A DNA stretch of 64,000 nucleotides, from contig JABACO010000024.1 in NCBI GenBank assembly GCA_013339895.1, positions 2,967,675 through 3,031,674 of the forward strand, given 5' to 3'. Made by a program: the position numbers and the translations under genes. Of the stretch, positions 11,146 through 22,188 are shown piece by piece; within the stretch, counting starts at the first letter, position 1, and the number at the start of each line of letters is the position of its first letter. Source of the DNA: Ephydatia muelleri. Its lineage: Eukaryota > Porifera > Demospongiae > Spongillida > Spongillidae. The notes under the pieces are model-generated. The model did no database searches. It was given only the letters and a program-made list of their open reading frames with translations, and had not been told where the DNA came from.

Positions 11146-12057
11146 ATGTCTTCCGAACCTAGCGCCGTTCCTAGAATAAAGGTAAGGTTATGTTGTCAGG
11201 CACACGATTCAGCAAAACGAATTAGTCAAATAAGTAACACAGGTAATATAGAGCAATGCAATTAGTAAACAAGCCAGTACTGTACATATATAGACATACA
11301 CAAGCCAGAATCAGCCACATTCCTACTCATCTGTAGTTCAATTGTACCAGTGATCACCCACATTCCTACACACTCATTTATGCAAGGTTGTGGTTGAATG
11401 TACCACTGGATGCCTGCCTGCCTTTGTGGCTGACCTAAGACAAGTCATAGACCATCACAACGCAGGAGGGGTATGCATAGAAATAACATGCCCCCAAGAT
11501 ACCTGTCAAGTGCCAGCCACCAACTACAGGGCTCCAAGATATGCCAGCCAGTTCAGAAACTTGTACAGTGCAGTACCCACGAGGTAAATTGCTTGGTTGT
11601 CATAGCAACAATACCCCATTTATGCACTTTGTGGGCTTCCTCCATCAGGTTACTCAGGAGGAGACCCACCAGTGCTGAATGGTACTCCAAATGAACCTTG
11701 TTGTCCACACTGCCTGTTTGGGCCTTGCATAATCCGTCGGCCACCTGTGTTCCTCACTGGGAGAGCTGTCCCATCCTTAGCCAATGACAGAAAGCGGTAC
11801 AAACTTTACCAGCAATTCTGGAAGCTTTTGAAAGACCTGGGGTTGTGGGACCACCCAACATACCTGGCGAGGAAGGGATTGGTGACGCACCCATTGGACA
11901 GAAGAGAGATAATGCCAAAATGTGTACAAAATGTGAATGATCCAACCTTCGTATTAGAAAGTGTACTTATAATCTCTTTGCTACATAGGAAATCAGAAGC
12001 AGGTATCCAAATCCAGTGGGCATTCCTTACACTAACTACAGATCATCATTTTTGTAA
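11146..12057 (+). CDS. P2X7-ballast-like domain protein, spliced
   Basis: Exon 1 (11146-11181) is MSSEPSAVPRIK with donor gtaagg. Exon 2 (11387 to about 11583) starts VVVECTTGCLPAFVADLRQV. Exon 3 (about 11612-11933) contains PCCPHCLFGPC and YKLYQQFWKLLKDLGLWDHP and ends REIMPKCVQN. Exon 4 (11989-12057) is EIRSRYPNPVGIPYTNYR then SSFL-stop. The end resembles the C-terminal cytoplasmic ballast domain of P2X7 (I-x-P-S-C, then I-R-x-x-F/Y-P, then Y-x-G/N-F/Y). Such domains occur without a channel in many invertebrate proteins; here no membrane segment is present, so it is not a receptor. The exon 2/exon 3 joint does not keep phase with the obvious sites, so one boundary is wrong or a frameshift exists. 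Confidence 0.5.
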
Positions 12058-12292
12058 CAAGTTATTTAGTATTGTATGTGTTGCTGACCAGTACCTCTGA
12101 CTCATAAATGTGTGCGTATATTGCTGCCTGTTCATTTGATTATCCCATTATGCACAGATAGCACGAGGGACATTCATCCATGCTATGGGAAAGTTGTGGA
12201 AATGAATGAACTGAATGGTTTCCAATACTGTTTTAGCTGAAATAGCTCAATCAATATAGAAAACATGTACATTTGCTTTCCTACAGTATTTC

Positions 12293-12547
12293 ATGCAGAT
12301 GAGAGATACGACTTTGCCAAGCCTTATCAATCCCATGTTTAGGCTTACAAAGGGCATCACTAGTAGCCTCCAGTCCATTCAAGACACACATTCACCAAGT
12401 TCCAAGTGTCTATGTGCAGGCTTCGAGGTTGTCCTCAGGCAGGTCATGGACCACCACAACGTAGAAGGATGTACATGTAGTTTAGTAGTCACACAAGTCC
12501 ATCAAGTGCCAGCTGCAGCCACGGTTCAAGATCTGCAAGGAAAATGA
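12293..12547 (+). pseudogene. Second, decayed copy of the P2X7-like exon 2
   Basis: The stretch FEVVLRQVMDHHNVEGC parallels FVADLRQVIDHHNAGGV of the gene just upstream, and HQVPAA parallels CQVPAT. The rest has lost similarity. It looks like a tandem partial duplicate lying between the two convergent genes. Confidence 0.6.
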
Positions 12548-12763
12548 GACGAAATTGATTTGCTTTCATAATGTACATAGATCATTGGCTGTCAGATGCA
12601 GATCTGACAAAGTAAATCTGTTGTTCGTACTGGTAGTTCTAAAAAGAACTGTTTTGAGATAAAGACAGGGATATCAATTCAGAAAATGAGACCTGTGGCT
12701 GACAAAAGACATCTGGGCATAAAAATAATGTGAATATAGTAAATCACCTACAGCCACAGAACT

Positions 12764-15448
12764 TCAGTTATCTTCTTCCTCGTCATCCCCACCATCCTCT
12801 GAACAAACATAGTCATCATCCTCACTGTCCACATAGTCTCCATCATACATAGCTGCATCATCTGGCAACACCATCTCATCATCATCTTCATCATCCTGAA
12901 GTATCCTAAAAAGTACTTGTCTTACAACAATTATTAGGCATCACTGATCGTCACATACTGTTGAGACGTGATGTTCCTGAGAACGTACATACTCCAGATG
13001 TTGTTTACAAAACGATACGTTTTCTTGACCAACACATTGTATGTGGAGTGATGGTCTGGTCGGCGAACATCTGTGTATTCGTGGTGACTTGTAGCCATCC
13101 TTTGACAGTTTTCATTCTGATTGATGTGGTTGCATAATCTCATCACACATACAGAACAAGCAGAACACTCACCCAATCCATCACAGCCAAGTTCATACGC
13201 ATTTCAAATGTCTTGGTGTGGAAGTGAATTCTCTTTGGGAGGTAGGTGAGCAGTTGATGGTTAAACGACTCAACCCAGTAGGTATCCCGACACTGGAAGA
13301 ACACAAATATGTACATTCACACGATATGTTGTTCATGTTACATACCAGATGGCACGAATCAGCGTTTTTGTAGATGAGGGTTTTTCGTAGTGCAGCCTCA
13401 TATGCACTAATGGCTGCCGGCATAGTGAGAGGCTTCCTTTTTGGAACGTAACCTGGCTGTTGACAGGGACTCTCAGAAGAGCAACTTTGGTGATCACCCT
13501 GAATCACAGACAGGGATGCATATCACGTATGGAATGCACTAATGCACATAAAAGACACACATTCACATCACATACACAGACATACACACATGCACACCCA
13601 CCCACTATGTAAATACAAACCTGAAAGTGCTTGCTGATGTTCATGATCATTGCACGTAGACGGACAGGGTTGCCACCACAGTTCCTCATGCACCAATACA
13701 AGTGCACCTTGGTGCACCTTGCTGAATAGCCAGATATTCCATTTTTAATCAATATGTCCAAAAAGTACATACCCTTATCAGAAAGTTCAGTGAACCACGT
13801 CCTATCCCTTGTACGGACCGTACCGGCACAGATATGACGCAACTGCTTCGCCACATTCTTAGTGCCTGCAATAACTCCAATCAATTCACCACTGAAAACC
13901 AATAGATACCTTACCATGCCAAGTGTCGTAGGAATTGACCATTCCGAGTTGTCGTACATACAGCTTTATAGTAGCCTGGTAGTCATGGGCTACCTCTGTG
14001 ATGTTTAACCCTTTGTAAGAAAAAAAAAGTGAAATTGTTAAAAGTTTGGACACAAGAGCAAACCTCGGGCAATAACTTGAGGCAAGACTATCTTAGTGCA
14101 TGCCACCTCCCTGGTCTGAGCAACTCTGTGCTGCTGTCTGGAAAGAGTGGAAATTCCAACAATCCTATGTGTACTGAAATGGACGATACGCTGATAAACA
14201 TGGGCATTTAGAACTTATGTGCATACCTTCCAGCCAGACAAGGTACCGTTGAGTGGTATGCATTTGACGTTGAATCGTGACGTGCATCAGTTATAACCCA
14301 CTATATTGTAAAAATATTAATTAACTTTTTTTTTGTGGCACTCTAACCTCTCCACTTTTAGCATGGTGAGGGCTTTCCTTCACACGTTCAACAGCAGCTT
14401 TCATGGACTCTTCTGCTACATCTGTCAACCACTTGCTGGTAAAGTTGGTTTAGATAAACTGAATGAACATGGATTAGAACAGGATGTAAAATAATATAAA
14501 TCGATCATCTCAGCCCCCACCTGAACTGATGTATTTATGCTTCACTACACCCATACCAGCAAATAAAGCGAAATTCATGTACTGGCGAGGCAACATGCCA
14601 GCACAGGTGAAAGCATGGACCAGTCTGCAAAAAGAATCACATTTACATTGATATTACTAAATCCAAATAGTACTCTTACTTCTGATTAGCAAGGTAATGA
14701 CCAGACAGCACTCTGGAACTAGCCCAGACACGTGACTGCTTGCAGTGTGGGCAAACAAACTGGACCCTAGCTACATGTCCCTTCTAAGTGAGTAGTAAAT
14801 GAGTTTATACAGAGAATTGAACAGAATTACTTACGGTACTCATACCTTTATGAAAGAAGCTATAGTCCAAATTGAACAGAATTACTTACGGTACTCATAC
14901 CTTTATGAAAGAAGCTATAGTCCAAGATGGGTTGGAGAGACAGCCACACTGCTGGACAAGGCCCGAACAAAGACTCTTGAAGGTCTTACGCTCGACCACA
15001 AAGAGGTCTTGGTCACTGGCATCTTCGTCTCCCGTATAGATTCCTAAGTAAGTTAGTAAACCCAATTTTGTATAACCGAACGTACATGTATGTATCCATC
15101 CAACTAACCTGCAGAATCCAACATCATTTCATTCCTAGAATAGGATGTTCTGCTATTTGAGGCCTGGACATTCTCGGGTTGTGTCAATACACGGTCCAGC
15201 AAAGTATTCAACACGCTGATAGTAGCGTTCCGCTTGCAACCGGGTGCAAGTAGTTGCTTCGCTGCCTCAAATCTACGCAGAAAAGTTTCCTTTTCCTCTT
15301 GAGAGGAAAAGGACCCTTGCAGATGCAGTCTAAACCTTCTTCTGGTGAAGAGGTCGCCATTATACGAACATGTGATCCAGTTTGTTAACTTAGTGTTATT
15401 AACTTCAGAAATGGTATTGTTGCATGAAATGGCATTCAAAACATGCAT
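12764..15448 (-). CDS. Spliced DDE transposase-like gene (Kolobok-related)
   Basis: Thirteen exons can be followed on the minus strand: 15109-15448, 14901-15043, 14680-14783, 14521-14624, 14348-14435, 14227-14300, 14064-14173, 13915-14010, 13621-13865, 13346-13498, 13173-13292, 12959-13116, 12764-12905, about 625 residues. Motifs in order: VCPHCK zinc-like pair, WVITDARHDSTSNAYHSTV (first Asp), EVAHDYQATIKL (second Asp), CMRNCGGNP, YWVESFNHQLLTYLPKRIHF (Glu), NLAVMDWNEN, and an Asp/Glu-rich tail. The D-D-E set and the PKR-x-HF and LAxxDxN strings recall Kolobok-type transposases; the family name is tentative. All joints keep phase except exon 4/exon 5, which is off by one base. Its TATA block is at 15555-15579. 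Confidence 0.7.
14815..14924. repeat. 55-bp tandem duplication over an exon end
   Basis: The unit starting aattgaacagaattacttac is repeated exactly at a 55-bp period. It duplicates the last part of the transposase exon 2 together with its splice donor, so two competing donor sites exist. Confidence 0.95.
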
Positions 15449-15554
15449 GCGTGCTTGAACTTGTACGCTGTAACTTTTGTTGCCAAGCCTCTAGCTCTAT
15501 GTATAAGAAGCCACCATTTTTAATCTAAAACAGCCGCACGGCCGGTTGAAATTT

Positions 15555-15579
15555 TTGGATCCAAGCTCCTTTTATACGG
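15555..15579 (-). promoter_or_regulatory. TATA-containing block upstream of the transposase gene
   Basis: On the minus strand this reads ccgtataaaagg followed by a-gcttggatccaa, one mismatch from 10724-10748. It lies about 110-130 bp upstream of the transposase start codon at 15448, a normal distance for a TATA promoter. Confidence 0.5.
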
Positions 15580-15794
15580 CAACTCCTGCTTTAAGTCAAC
15601 TGAGTACAATAACCGGGGTTATCAATGTTTGTTTTCGATTTGTCTTTCGTGGAGCTAGAGTGATTTGCGTTAAAAACCTATTGGCATTGATATCTAGCGT
15701 ACTAATGATCGTATTTTGCCAATTTCAATACATGGAGTTGCGGTATGGATAAAAACAGGGCAGTAGGTGTACTGAAAATTTACGCTTCGATACA

Positions 15795-16520
15795 ATGAAA
15801 GCGCCAAAGCTTGGGGACAGAGTACAGGCAACTGCAGCAGCGGTGATGGGCAAAAAGCAGGCAACACAGTGCTACGGGGCTAATGCAAAGGTCAAAAAGC
15901 TTTCAGGTGAAGTTATAGCTTCAGAGGGTAGTGGACGTGGGCGTAAATGGAGAGTATATGCTGGGACGATGTCAAAATCGGCGAATCCGTTCACAGTTGT
16001 AAGGTACTGGAGAATGCTGGGTCTGTTGAGGAGATTGAGGATGATGTAGTCATGGCTGAACATGATTCAGACGAAGATCTGCCGGCAGAAGAGCTAGCGG
16101 AGGCGGACCAGAAATAGAAGAAGGCGGGGGAACCATCATCAATCGACCCGTTAGTTGTCAAAGGCATCAAATGGACCATAGTCGATAATCTGGTCGATAC
16201 TGGTTACATCCCCAAGCAACGTGCCCACATGCTATGGAACAGAACACAACAAGTGGATTCTGAGAGTAGTAGAAGGGAATTGGATTACTTTTTGTGGTCA
16301 TTTCCAGACAAGGCAGTAGCAGAAGTTTTAGACTGTACTAGTAGCTCTATACTAGAATCAAAACCTTCAGCAATCCCTGTGAGTAAAGGAGAGCTGTTCA
16401 AGCTGCTAGGTTTTCTGCTTTCACTGACCAGAACAAGTTGTGATTTGTTCTCTACTCATGTACTCGTACCAATAAACGGTTCCTTTCAGTATTGCTTTTT
16501 GCTGTATCATTCATCACCCT
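15795..16520 (+). pseudogene. Possible PiggyBac-like transposase N-terminal fragment
   Basis: The first frame (15795-16049) has a basic and Gly-rich start with GRGRKWRVYAG. A second frame (to 16522) contains WTIVDNLVDTGY, ELDYFLWSFPDKAV, then SKGELFKLLGFLLSLTRTSCD, recalling the helical region before the DDE core in PiggyBac-derived proteins. A stop after ADQK and a frame change separate the parts, and no catalytic core follows. The family call is weak. Confidence 0.35.
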
Positions 16521-17348
16521 GATGAAATATTCATTATATAGATGTAATACAAGTATAGTAACATGAACATTGTGCATAATGAGGCTAAGATTGCATTGCT
16601 TTTTTCTAGGTGTCCCTAACAGGTAACCACACTAAGGTCGTTGTGAATGTGCATGCGTCAATTATAATTCTCATAAGATAATTACAAATAATGACTATTT
16701 ATATTTCATACGATCATGGATGCACCTTTTAGTGCAATTGTAATTATTAAACCTAGTTCTGAAGGCTCAAAAAGTAGTGCTGAAGTTTGATAACTGGAGT
16801 TACCAAATCTTGATCAATCTATTATTAAGTTAGTTCAACTGTGCCACGAAGATAGCACACACGCACACACACACACACACACCACACACGCAAACACGCA
16901 CGTACACGAACATGCTGCATCCCACACTAGAAGTTGGCCACACTTCCAAGGGACAAATGAGGCCGCTTTCCATCTGAGTGAAAAATTTGGATACAACTTA
17001 AGTAAATGTGCCACGAAGATAGCACACACACCACACACATGCAAACATGCTCACACACACAACGCGCACGCACATATGCACACGCACACACTCTGATTAC
17101 AAAGTATCGTACCGTATTCAACTATTGTAATAGTGAGCCAGATGAAACTACCAGTATTTAAACTGCCGTGAGCGAAGACATTTGTTATTGTCTCCCGTGG
17201 TTTGCTTTTATAAAGGTCAAATTCCTCCCAATGCCCCAGGGGGGGGGGGGGGGGGGGGGTCTCACGACATTTGACCAGTTATTATCCCCCAACCAGGGGC
17301 GGTTTGCTTTAATAAAGGTCAAATCCTAGACTTCGCTCCAGGAGAGGG
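16521..17348. repeat. Non-coding; CA repeats and duplicated G-tract block
   Basis: CA/CG-rich runs at 16855-16905 and 17025-17095 both follow the same words gtgccacgaagatagcacac, so a block of about 167 bp is tandemly duplicated. At 17199-17345 a second duplication shares ggtttgctttnataaaggtc; its first copy contains a G tract at 17240-17259. Confidence 0.8.
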
Positions 17349-17472
17349 TCTCACGTACAAATGATAGGCGCATGGTAAAAGAAACATTTCGGTTGGCAGT
17401 GTCACGCTCATGCACTAGGTGTGCGTATTCCTTGCGAGAACGTCGTTGTAAATGTGTCTTCTTGGTTTGCAG

Positions 17473-19051
17473 AGATGCCATGAGGGATGCACTTGTGTGT
17501 GCTCAAGAAGTGACATCAAAGCTGACCAGAGCCATTGATGCCAATGGCGAGATGGCAGAACAGGTTTATACTTCCAGAGGGAATGCCACACTGATCGTAA
17601 CCCAAGCCTTTGAACAGCTCCACCAAACCATTGAGGAAAGGAAGAACACACTGTTGTCAGAGATGGAGGCCATTTCACTTTCCAAGACAACAGCTCTGAC
17701 CCTCCAGAAGGAACAGTTGATGAAGATGCAAGATGAGATTGGTCGCTACACTGAGATGACCTCCCACATCCTCCAGACCCACACTGACCATGAGATGGTA
17801 GCACTTGGAGATCTGCTACCCACTGAACTGAAGGCCACACTGAAGAAGGTTGAGAATGTATCCCTCACTCCAAATCAGTCTAGTGACATACATGTGTCCC
17901 TCCTACACATTGATTCTCTTATTAAGCAACTCTCCATATTTGGTCATGTATGGGACTCACCTCCATCTCTATCACAAAGCACATGGTCTTCTGAGTCAGT
18001 GGCCAAGGTGAAGGAAAGGTATTGTGTTAAAGTGGAGAGCATGACCTCAAAGAGAGAGAGGTACCCATATGGAGGTCCACAGGTGAAGGCTGAGCTGTCA
18101 CATGATGGAGCAGTTGTCCCAGGAGAGGTGGAGGACCATGGAGATGGTACCTACACCATCACCCTCACCCCTCAGACTGCTGGTCCTCACCAGCTCCTCA
18201 TCACAATGGATGGTCAACATGTACAGAACAGTCCGTGTGACCTTGATGTGGGAACCAAGTACAGCACCTTATGTAATCCAGAGCAAGTTATCAAGTGTAG
18301 TGTTAGTCCACGTGGTATTGCCATCCATGATAGTGGAGACATCTATGTAGCCTGTTGGGGTGATAACTGTATTCGTGTGTTTGACCAAGCTGGCCAGCAA
18401 AAGAGAACCATAGGTAGCTTTGGGAGTGGTAATGGTCAGTTCGATTGGCCATGGGGCTTATTCATCAAGGGAGATGTTATGTATGTTGCTGATAGTTGGA
18501 ATCATCGCATTCAGAAGTTGGCAACAGGAGGACAGTTCCTGCAAAAGTTTGGCCAACATGGACCAGGTCAGGGACAGTTTCACCATCCAGTATCAGTTAT
18601 TGTTGACCAAAGAGATAGGTTGATTGTTTCTGATAGTCACAATCACAGGGTAGTAATATTGGATCAAGCTGGCACCTGGCTATTGACCATAAATGTTAAT
18701 GTCCCTGGTGTCCAGAATCCATATTGTGTTGCCTTGGACCCTCAAGGGAACATCCATGTAGCAGCCATGGCTAATGGTTCTAACACCATCAAAGTCTTCA
18801 CACCTGAGGGGACCCATGTCAGATCATATGGGGATGTAAATGGTCCATCTGGAATAGTGATTGATGAAGAAGGTTACAGTTTTGTTACTGAGTACGTAGG
18901 TGATTGTCTTTCCATCTTTGATTCACAAGGACACAAGGTCCACACAGTTGACAATCTCAATGGTCCTAGAGGTGTTATGCTAGATCCTAAGAGTGGTAGT
19001 GTATATGTAGCAAACACTTGTGCTAACACTGTATTGAAGTATTCTGTGTAG
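17473..19051 (+). CDS. Exon 2 of NHL gene A: coiled coil, filamin repeat, NHL propeller
   Basis: After the acceptor tttgcag the exon reads RDAMRDALVCAQEVTSKL and continues to a TAG at 19049. It has a B-box-type coiled coil over the first 150 residues or so, a filamin repeat (KAELSHDGAVVPGEVEDHGD then GTYTITLTPQTAGPHQL and NSPCDLDV), and six NHL blades, for example GDIYVACWGDNCIRVFD, DVMYVADSWNHRIQKL and DRLIVSDSHNHRVVILD. This is the C-terminal architecture of TRIM2/3/45/71-like proteins, which act as ubiquitin ligases or RNA regulators. RING and B-box are missing, and exon 1 at 5211 does not supply them, so ligase activity is not expected. The exon is uninterrupted and looks functional. An in-frame upstream ATG at 17372 is intron sequence at the insertion junction and not the preferred start. 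Confidence 0.8.
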
Positions 19052-19466
19052 TGTGATGTGATGTTTTGTACAATTATTCCTCTAATAATATTTGAATACT
19101 TGATTGCAGTAAACACATCCACATGACCTGGTACCCTGCCCTTTTTATTGCTTTTGCCAAAGGCCATAATATTGGAACCACATGTGAATGGAATTCGGGA
19201 GGTGTGGCCATTTGATGGTCCTGGAACACCATTAGTTTTACCATTCCTCTTCCCCACTCCACTCCATACCTTTCAACGTTCCCCATTCCATCTCCTCTTC
19301 CCCACTACTTTCCTCCTCCCCACCCTGTAGGACTGCATGAACCAGACCCATAGGAAGAATCTCAACATTCAGAACATTACTGTACGCATGCCGGGAAAGA
19401 GGATGAACAGTACTGCTCGCATCCCCCTCGCTGCCACACCCTCTCTACCCCTCAAACATCCATCAG
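19052..19466. other. 3' flank of NHL gene A
   Basis: Nearly identical to 27940-28344 downstream of copy C. An open frame starting MNQTHRKNLNIQNITVRMPG is preserved in both copies but has no recognised domain; it could be SPOP intron or 5' sequence. Confidence 0.5.
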
Positions 19467-19673
19467 GTTTTGAGAATGAATCCGAAGGGGCTGGACGAGG
19501 AGAGCAGGGACTACCTGTCTCTTTACCTGCTGCTCCTCTTGGGCAACAGAAGTGAAGTGCGGGCCAAGTTCAAATTCTCCATCCTAAACAACAAGAAGGA
19601 AGAACGCAAGGCAATGAGTGAGAGAATGATACTGTGCATTCGTAGAATGTGTTTGTGTGATTCGAGTAAGTAA
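19467..19673 (+). pseudogene. SPOP MATH-domain exon fragment, copy 1
   Basis: After an acceptor-like catcag the frame reads [20 protein letters not shown] then [20 protein letters not shown], the core of the SPOP MATH domain that binds substrate degrons. After KAM the similarity to SPOP stops where the intron should start, and the donor is degraded (agtgag). No BTB exon follows; a TG repeat begins at 19683. It is a stranded fragment of the duplicated unit. Confidence 0.8.
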
Positions 19674-19682
19674 TTGTTGCCA

Positions 19683-19692
19683 CCTGTGTATA

Positions 19693-19729
<37 letters not shown>

Positions 19730-19911
19730 GTGCGTCTGTGTGTGTGTGTGTGTGTGCGTGTGTCTGTGTGCGTGTGTGTCTGTGTGTGCATGTGTGTCTG
19801 TGTGTGTGTGTACATGTGTCTGTGTGTGTGTGTGATTCACTTCCTTATGTTGCGTGTGTGTGTGTGTGTGTGCGTGTGTCTGTGTGTGTGTATTGATTCA
19901 CTTCCTTATGT

Positions 19912-19972
<61 letters not shown>
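19683..19972. repeat. TG microsatellite with internal cassette
   Basis: Long TG runs are separated by the word ttgattcacttccttatgtt, which appears three times (19833, 19895, 19973), so the microsatellite and its right flank have been tandemly copied. Confidence 0.95.
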
Positions 19973-19973
<1 letters not shown>

Positions 19974-20490
19974 GATTCACTTCCTTATGTTGCATGTGTG
20001 TATGTATTTTGTGTAACTCATCAGAGCATCATGTTGTCCACTTTTTTTTCTCATTGGTGTAAGGACAGTCAAATGTGTATCTCATTAATCCATACGTGTA
20101 TATCCTGCTGGCATTGATTATGACTTCTCAATACGTGTGTGCAGTGCTGGTTTTGTGTCAATGTGCACCAGTCAGTACCCACACTGGTCTATTGCATAGA
20201 AACACCCACGAAGTTGCGTAAATCACGTGTGCAAACAAAGTATGCTTTGATCATGCGTATTAAAAACTGCTCTTATCTCACATTGGCTTTATTGGATCAT
20301 ACAGTACAGTGGAAATCTATGGTGGAAATGTAGTCTCGTATCCAAACCGTCAATGACGTAAGGTTTATTACCCAGACCCACAATGACGTAAGCGTTTATC
20401 GCGGAGCTCAGGAGGCGGGGCTTTACTGATACAAATTATAAATCCTGCCACGTGCTAACAATACAATTTATCGGAAGTGGTGGGTAATAG
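19973..20490. repeat. Segmental duplicate of 4680-5200
   Basis: Second copy of the NHL gene 5' flank. Ends with gggtaatag, the left target duplication of the transposon that follows. Confidence 0.85.
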
Positions 20491-21657
20491 CAGAGATAAT
20501 ATATAGAGGGATTGGAAACAAGGCTTATCAACACTAATTAACGCGGGCAGAGCAGGAATGAAGCCATATAACAGTGATGCTGCCAGCCACACACACATTC
20601 TACCAGAGGATTCTACTTGTACATGTAAATGTTATACAAGTTGTTTTCTTAGTCCTTTTGATTTTTGGGTCAGTTTCTTTTCCTGCTTCTTATAAATTTC
20701 CATCCAGGCACTTGTTAGACTGAACCCTCATTGCTATACATGTAGCTGCATGGGTACTTTGAGACGTAACATAGCACAACAAGGGGAGACGAGGAAGTTA
20801 AGACCCAAAGTGGAGGCAATGGTATTTTTGATAGCCTCATGCCCAGCTGAACAACTGACAGAACTGGTCCACTTAGAAAGGAAGATACTGGTAAGGATAT
20901 CAACCATGAAGGTGTCATGTGAATCTGTTCTGAAGGAGTTGTTAGGGGCGATGACAGTAAAATGCCATGTGGCATATTTACCACTAGCGTTGCATTTGGA
21001 AATGATACAAGAAGGGCCCGTTTTTTCCTTTCGCTCCTCATTTTTGCGAGGGTCGCTTAATCTAAATCGTCTGCCCATCGCAGATGGTCACCTTTGAAAA
21101 GGCACACAGGACACACCAAATGGTCAATCTCAATAAAACGGCACGCATGCAATACGCCAACCTATCTACATAAGAAATCCACTACTTAAAATTGGCTCTT
21201 TTGCTTTAAAAAGGCGGCAAAGGTACACAAACTAGACCTATCCAAACTCGCACAACGAAGCTTTGGAACGACGCAACGCTATGATTCCTCTTCCATACAA
21301 TACTATACTGCGAGATCACTCAGTTTTTGACAAAATAAGCGATATTGGTCACTCAGGGAAGGGAATGGAGGTACACAAAGATAGAATATGTCAAAATGGC
21401 GTACAAAATGATTATCGCGCATCAGATGCAACACTACACCAAGTAATTAGCACAGCAATGCTCTTAACTGTCCAAACTATGATTTTGACTACTAAAAAAG
21501 TACAGTTGTCGCGCAAAAAGTGACCACTTTACCATTTTTTGCTGAATAAGTCCCCCATCAAGCCTCTAACAAAGGTGTGACTCACACTAGCCAGCATTGC
21601 CCGCGCTACTGTATGGCGCACGTGACCTGTTTCCAATCCCTCTATATATTATCTCTG
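20491..21657. mobile_element. 1,167-bp inverted-repeat transposon, 7-8 bp duplication
   Basis: The ends are perfect 29-bp inverted repeats: cagagataatatatagaggg plus attggaaac at 20491-20519 and its reverse complement at 21629-21657. It is flanked by gtaatag on both sides (20484-20490 and 21658-21664), and the empty site is visible in the paralogous flank near 5200. CAG-type ends and an 8-bp-class duplication suggest hAT or P superfamily. Overlapping frames exist on both strands at 20715-21097, but no transposase motif was recognised, so it is probably non-autonomous. It sits 10 bp upstream of a start codon. Confidence 0.9.
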
Positions 21658-22188
21658 GTAATAGATTATGGCATCGATGTTGGATCCTAGCGCTGGAGTC
21701 TCAAACGAACAAGAAGATTTAAATACAAGGTGAGCAGATAGCTACCCTGGGGAGCGGGCCCAGTGACGTTCAACAATTATGTGTGGTCATATGTAGACCG
21801 CTTTCCACCTATTTGTTCTTTGTCATCTCCATTGTAATGAAAAGGAAAGCACGTATGGTAATCACCTCTGAAATACGATGCCCTTATGGAAACGGGTCAC
21901 GTGCGCCATACGCGAACAATCCGACCCGGTCAATATATGATTTCTGCGAGGATTTCTGACCCAGTGAAGTAAAAAGCACTTAAACCACTCAATATAGAAT
22001 ATCATTGGAATGTAGTTTCAACTTGTACTGATAGCCTGCTTTATCGTTTTGTGATCTACGCGTGCTCTTTGGGCGAGTTTTAAAACGTTTTTGTTAAAGA
22101 AAGTTATTTGTCAGTCAGTAATTTCTCAGCTATAGCGCTACGAAACGCGGTGTGGTAAATGGTATAAGATGTACAGTGGCGTAGGTTT

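Larger units (their letters stand above)
5751..17372. mobile_element. 11.6-kb composite insertion in intron 1 of gene A
   Basis: The paralogous intron (22189-22390) runs continuously through gaatgggtaatggtaaaag. In gene A the left half stops at 5750 and the right half resumes at 17373. The two junctions carry 24-bp inverted repeats, 5751-5774 (tgcgcctatcattgttacgt, then gaga) and the reverse complement of 17349-17372, identical except at two positions. No clear target duplication is visible. The interior holds a Gypsy relic, two convergent genes, a possible PiggyBac fragment and microsatellites. It is either one large inverted-repeat element that accumulated others, or a small terminal-repeat element expanded by nesting. 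Confidence 0.6.

Noticed and set aside
11146..12057. A P2X7 ion channel gene
   Set aside because: No transmembrane segments or extracellular ligand-binding region are present; only the ballast-like C-terminal motif is similar.
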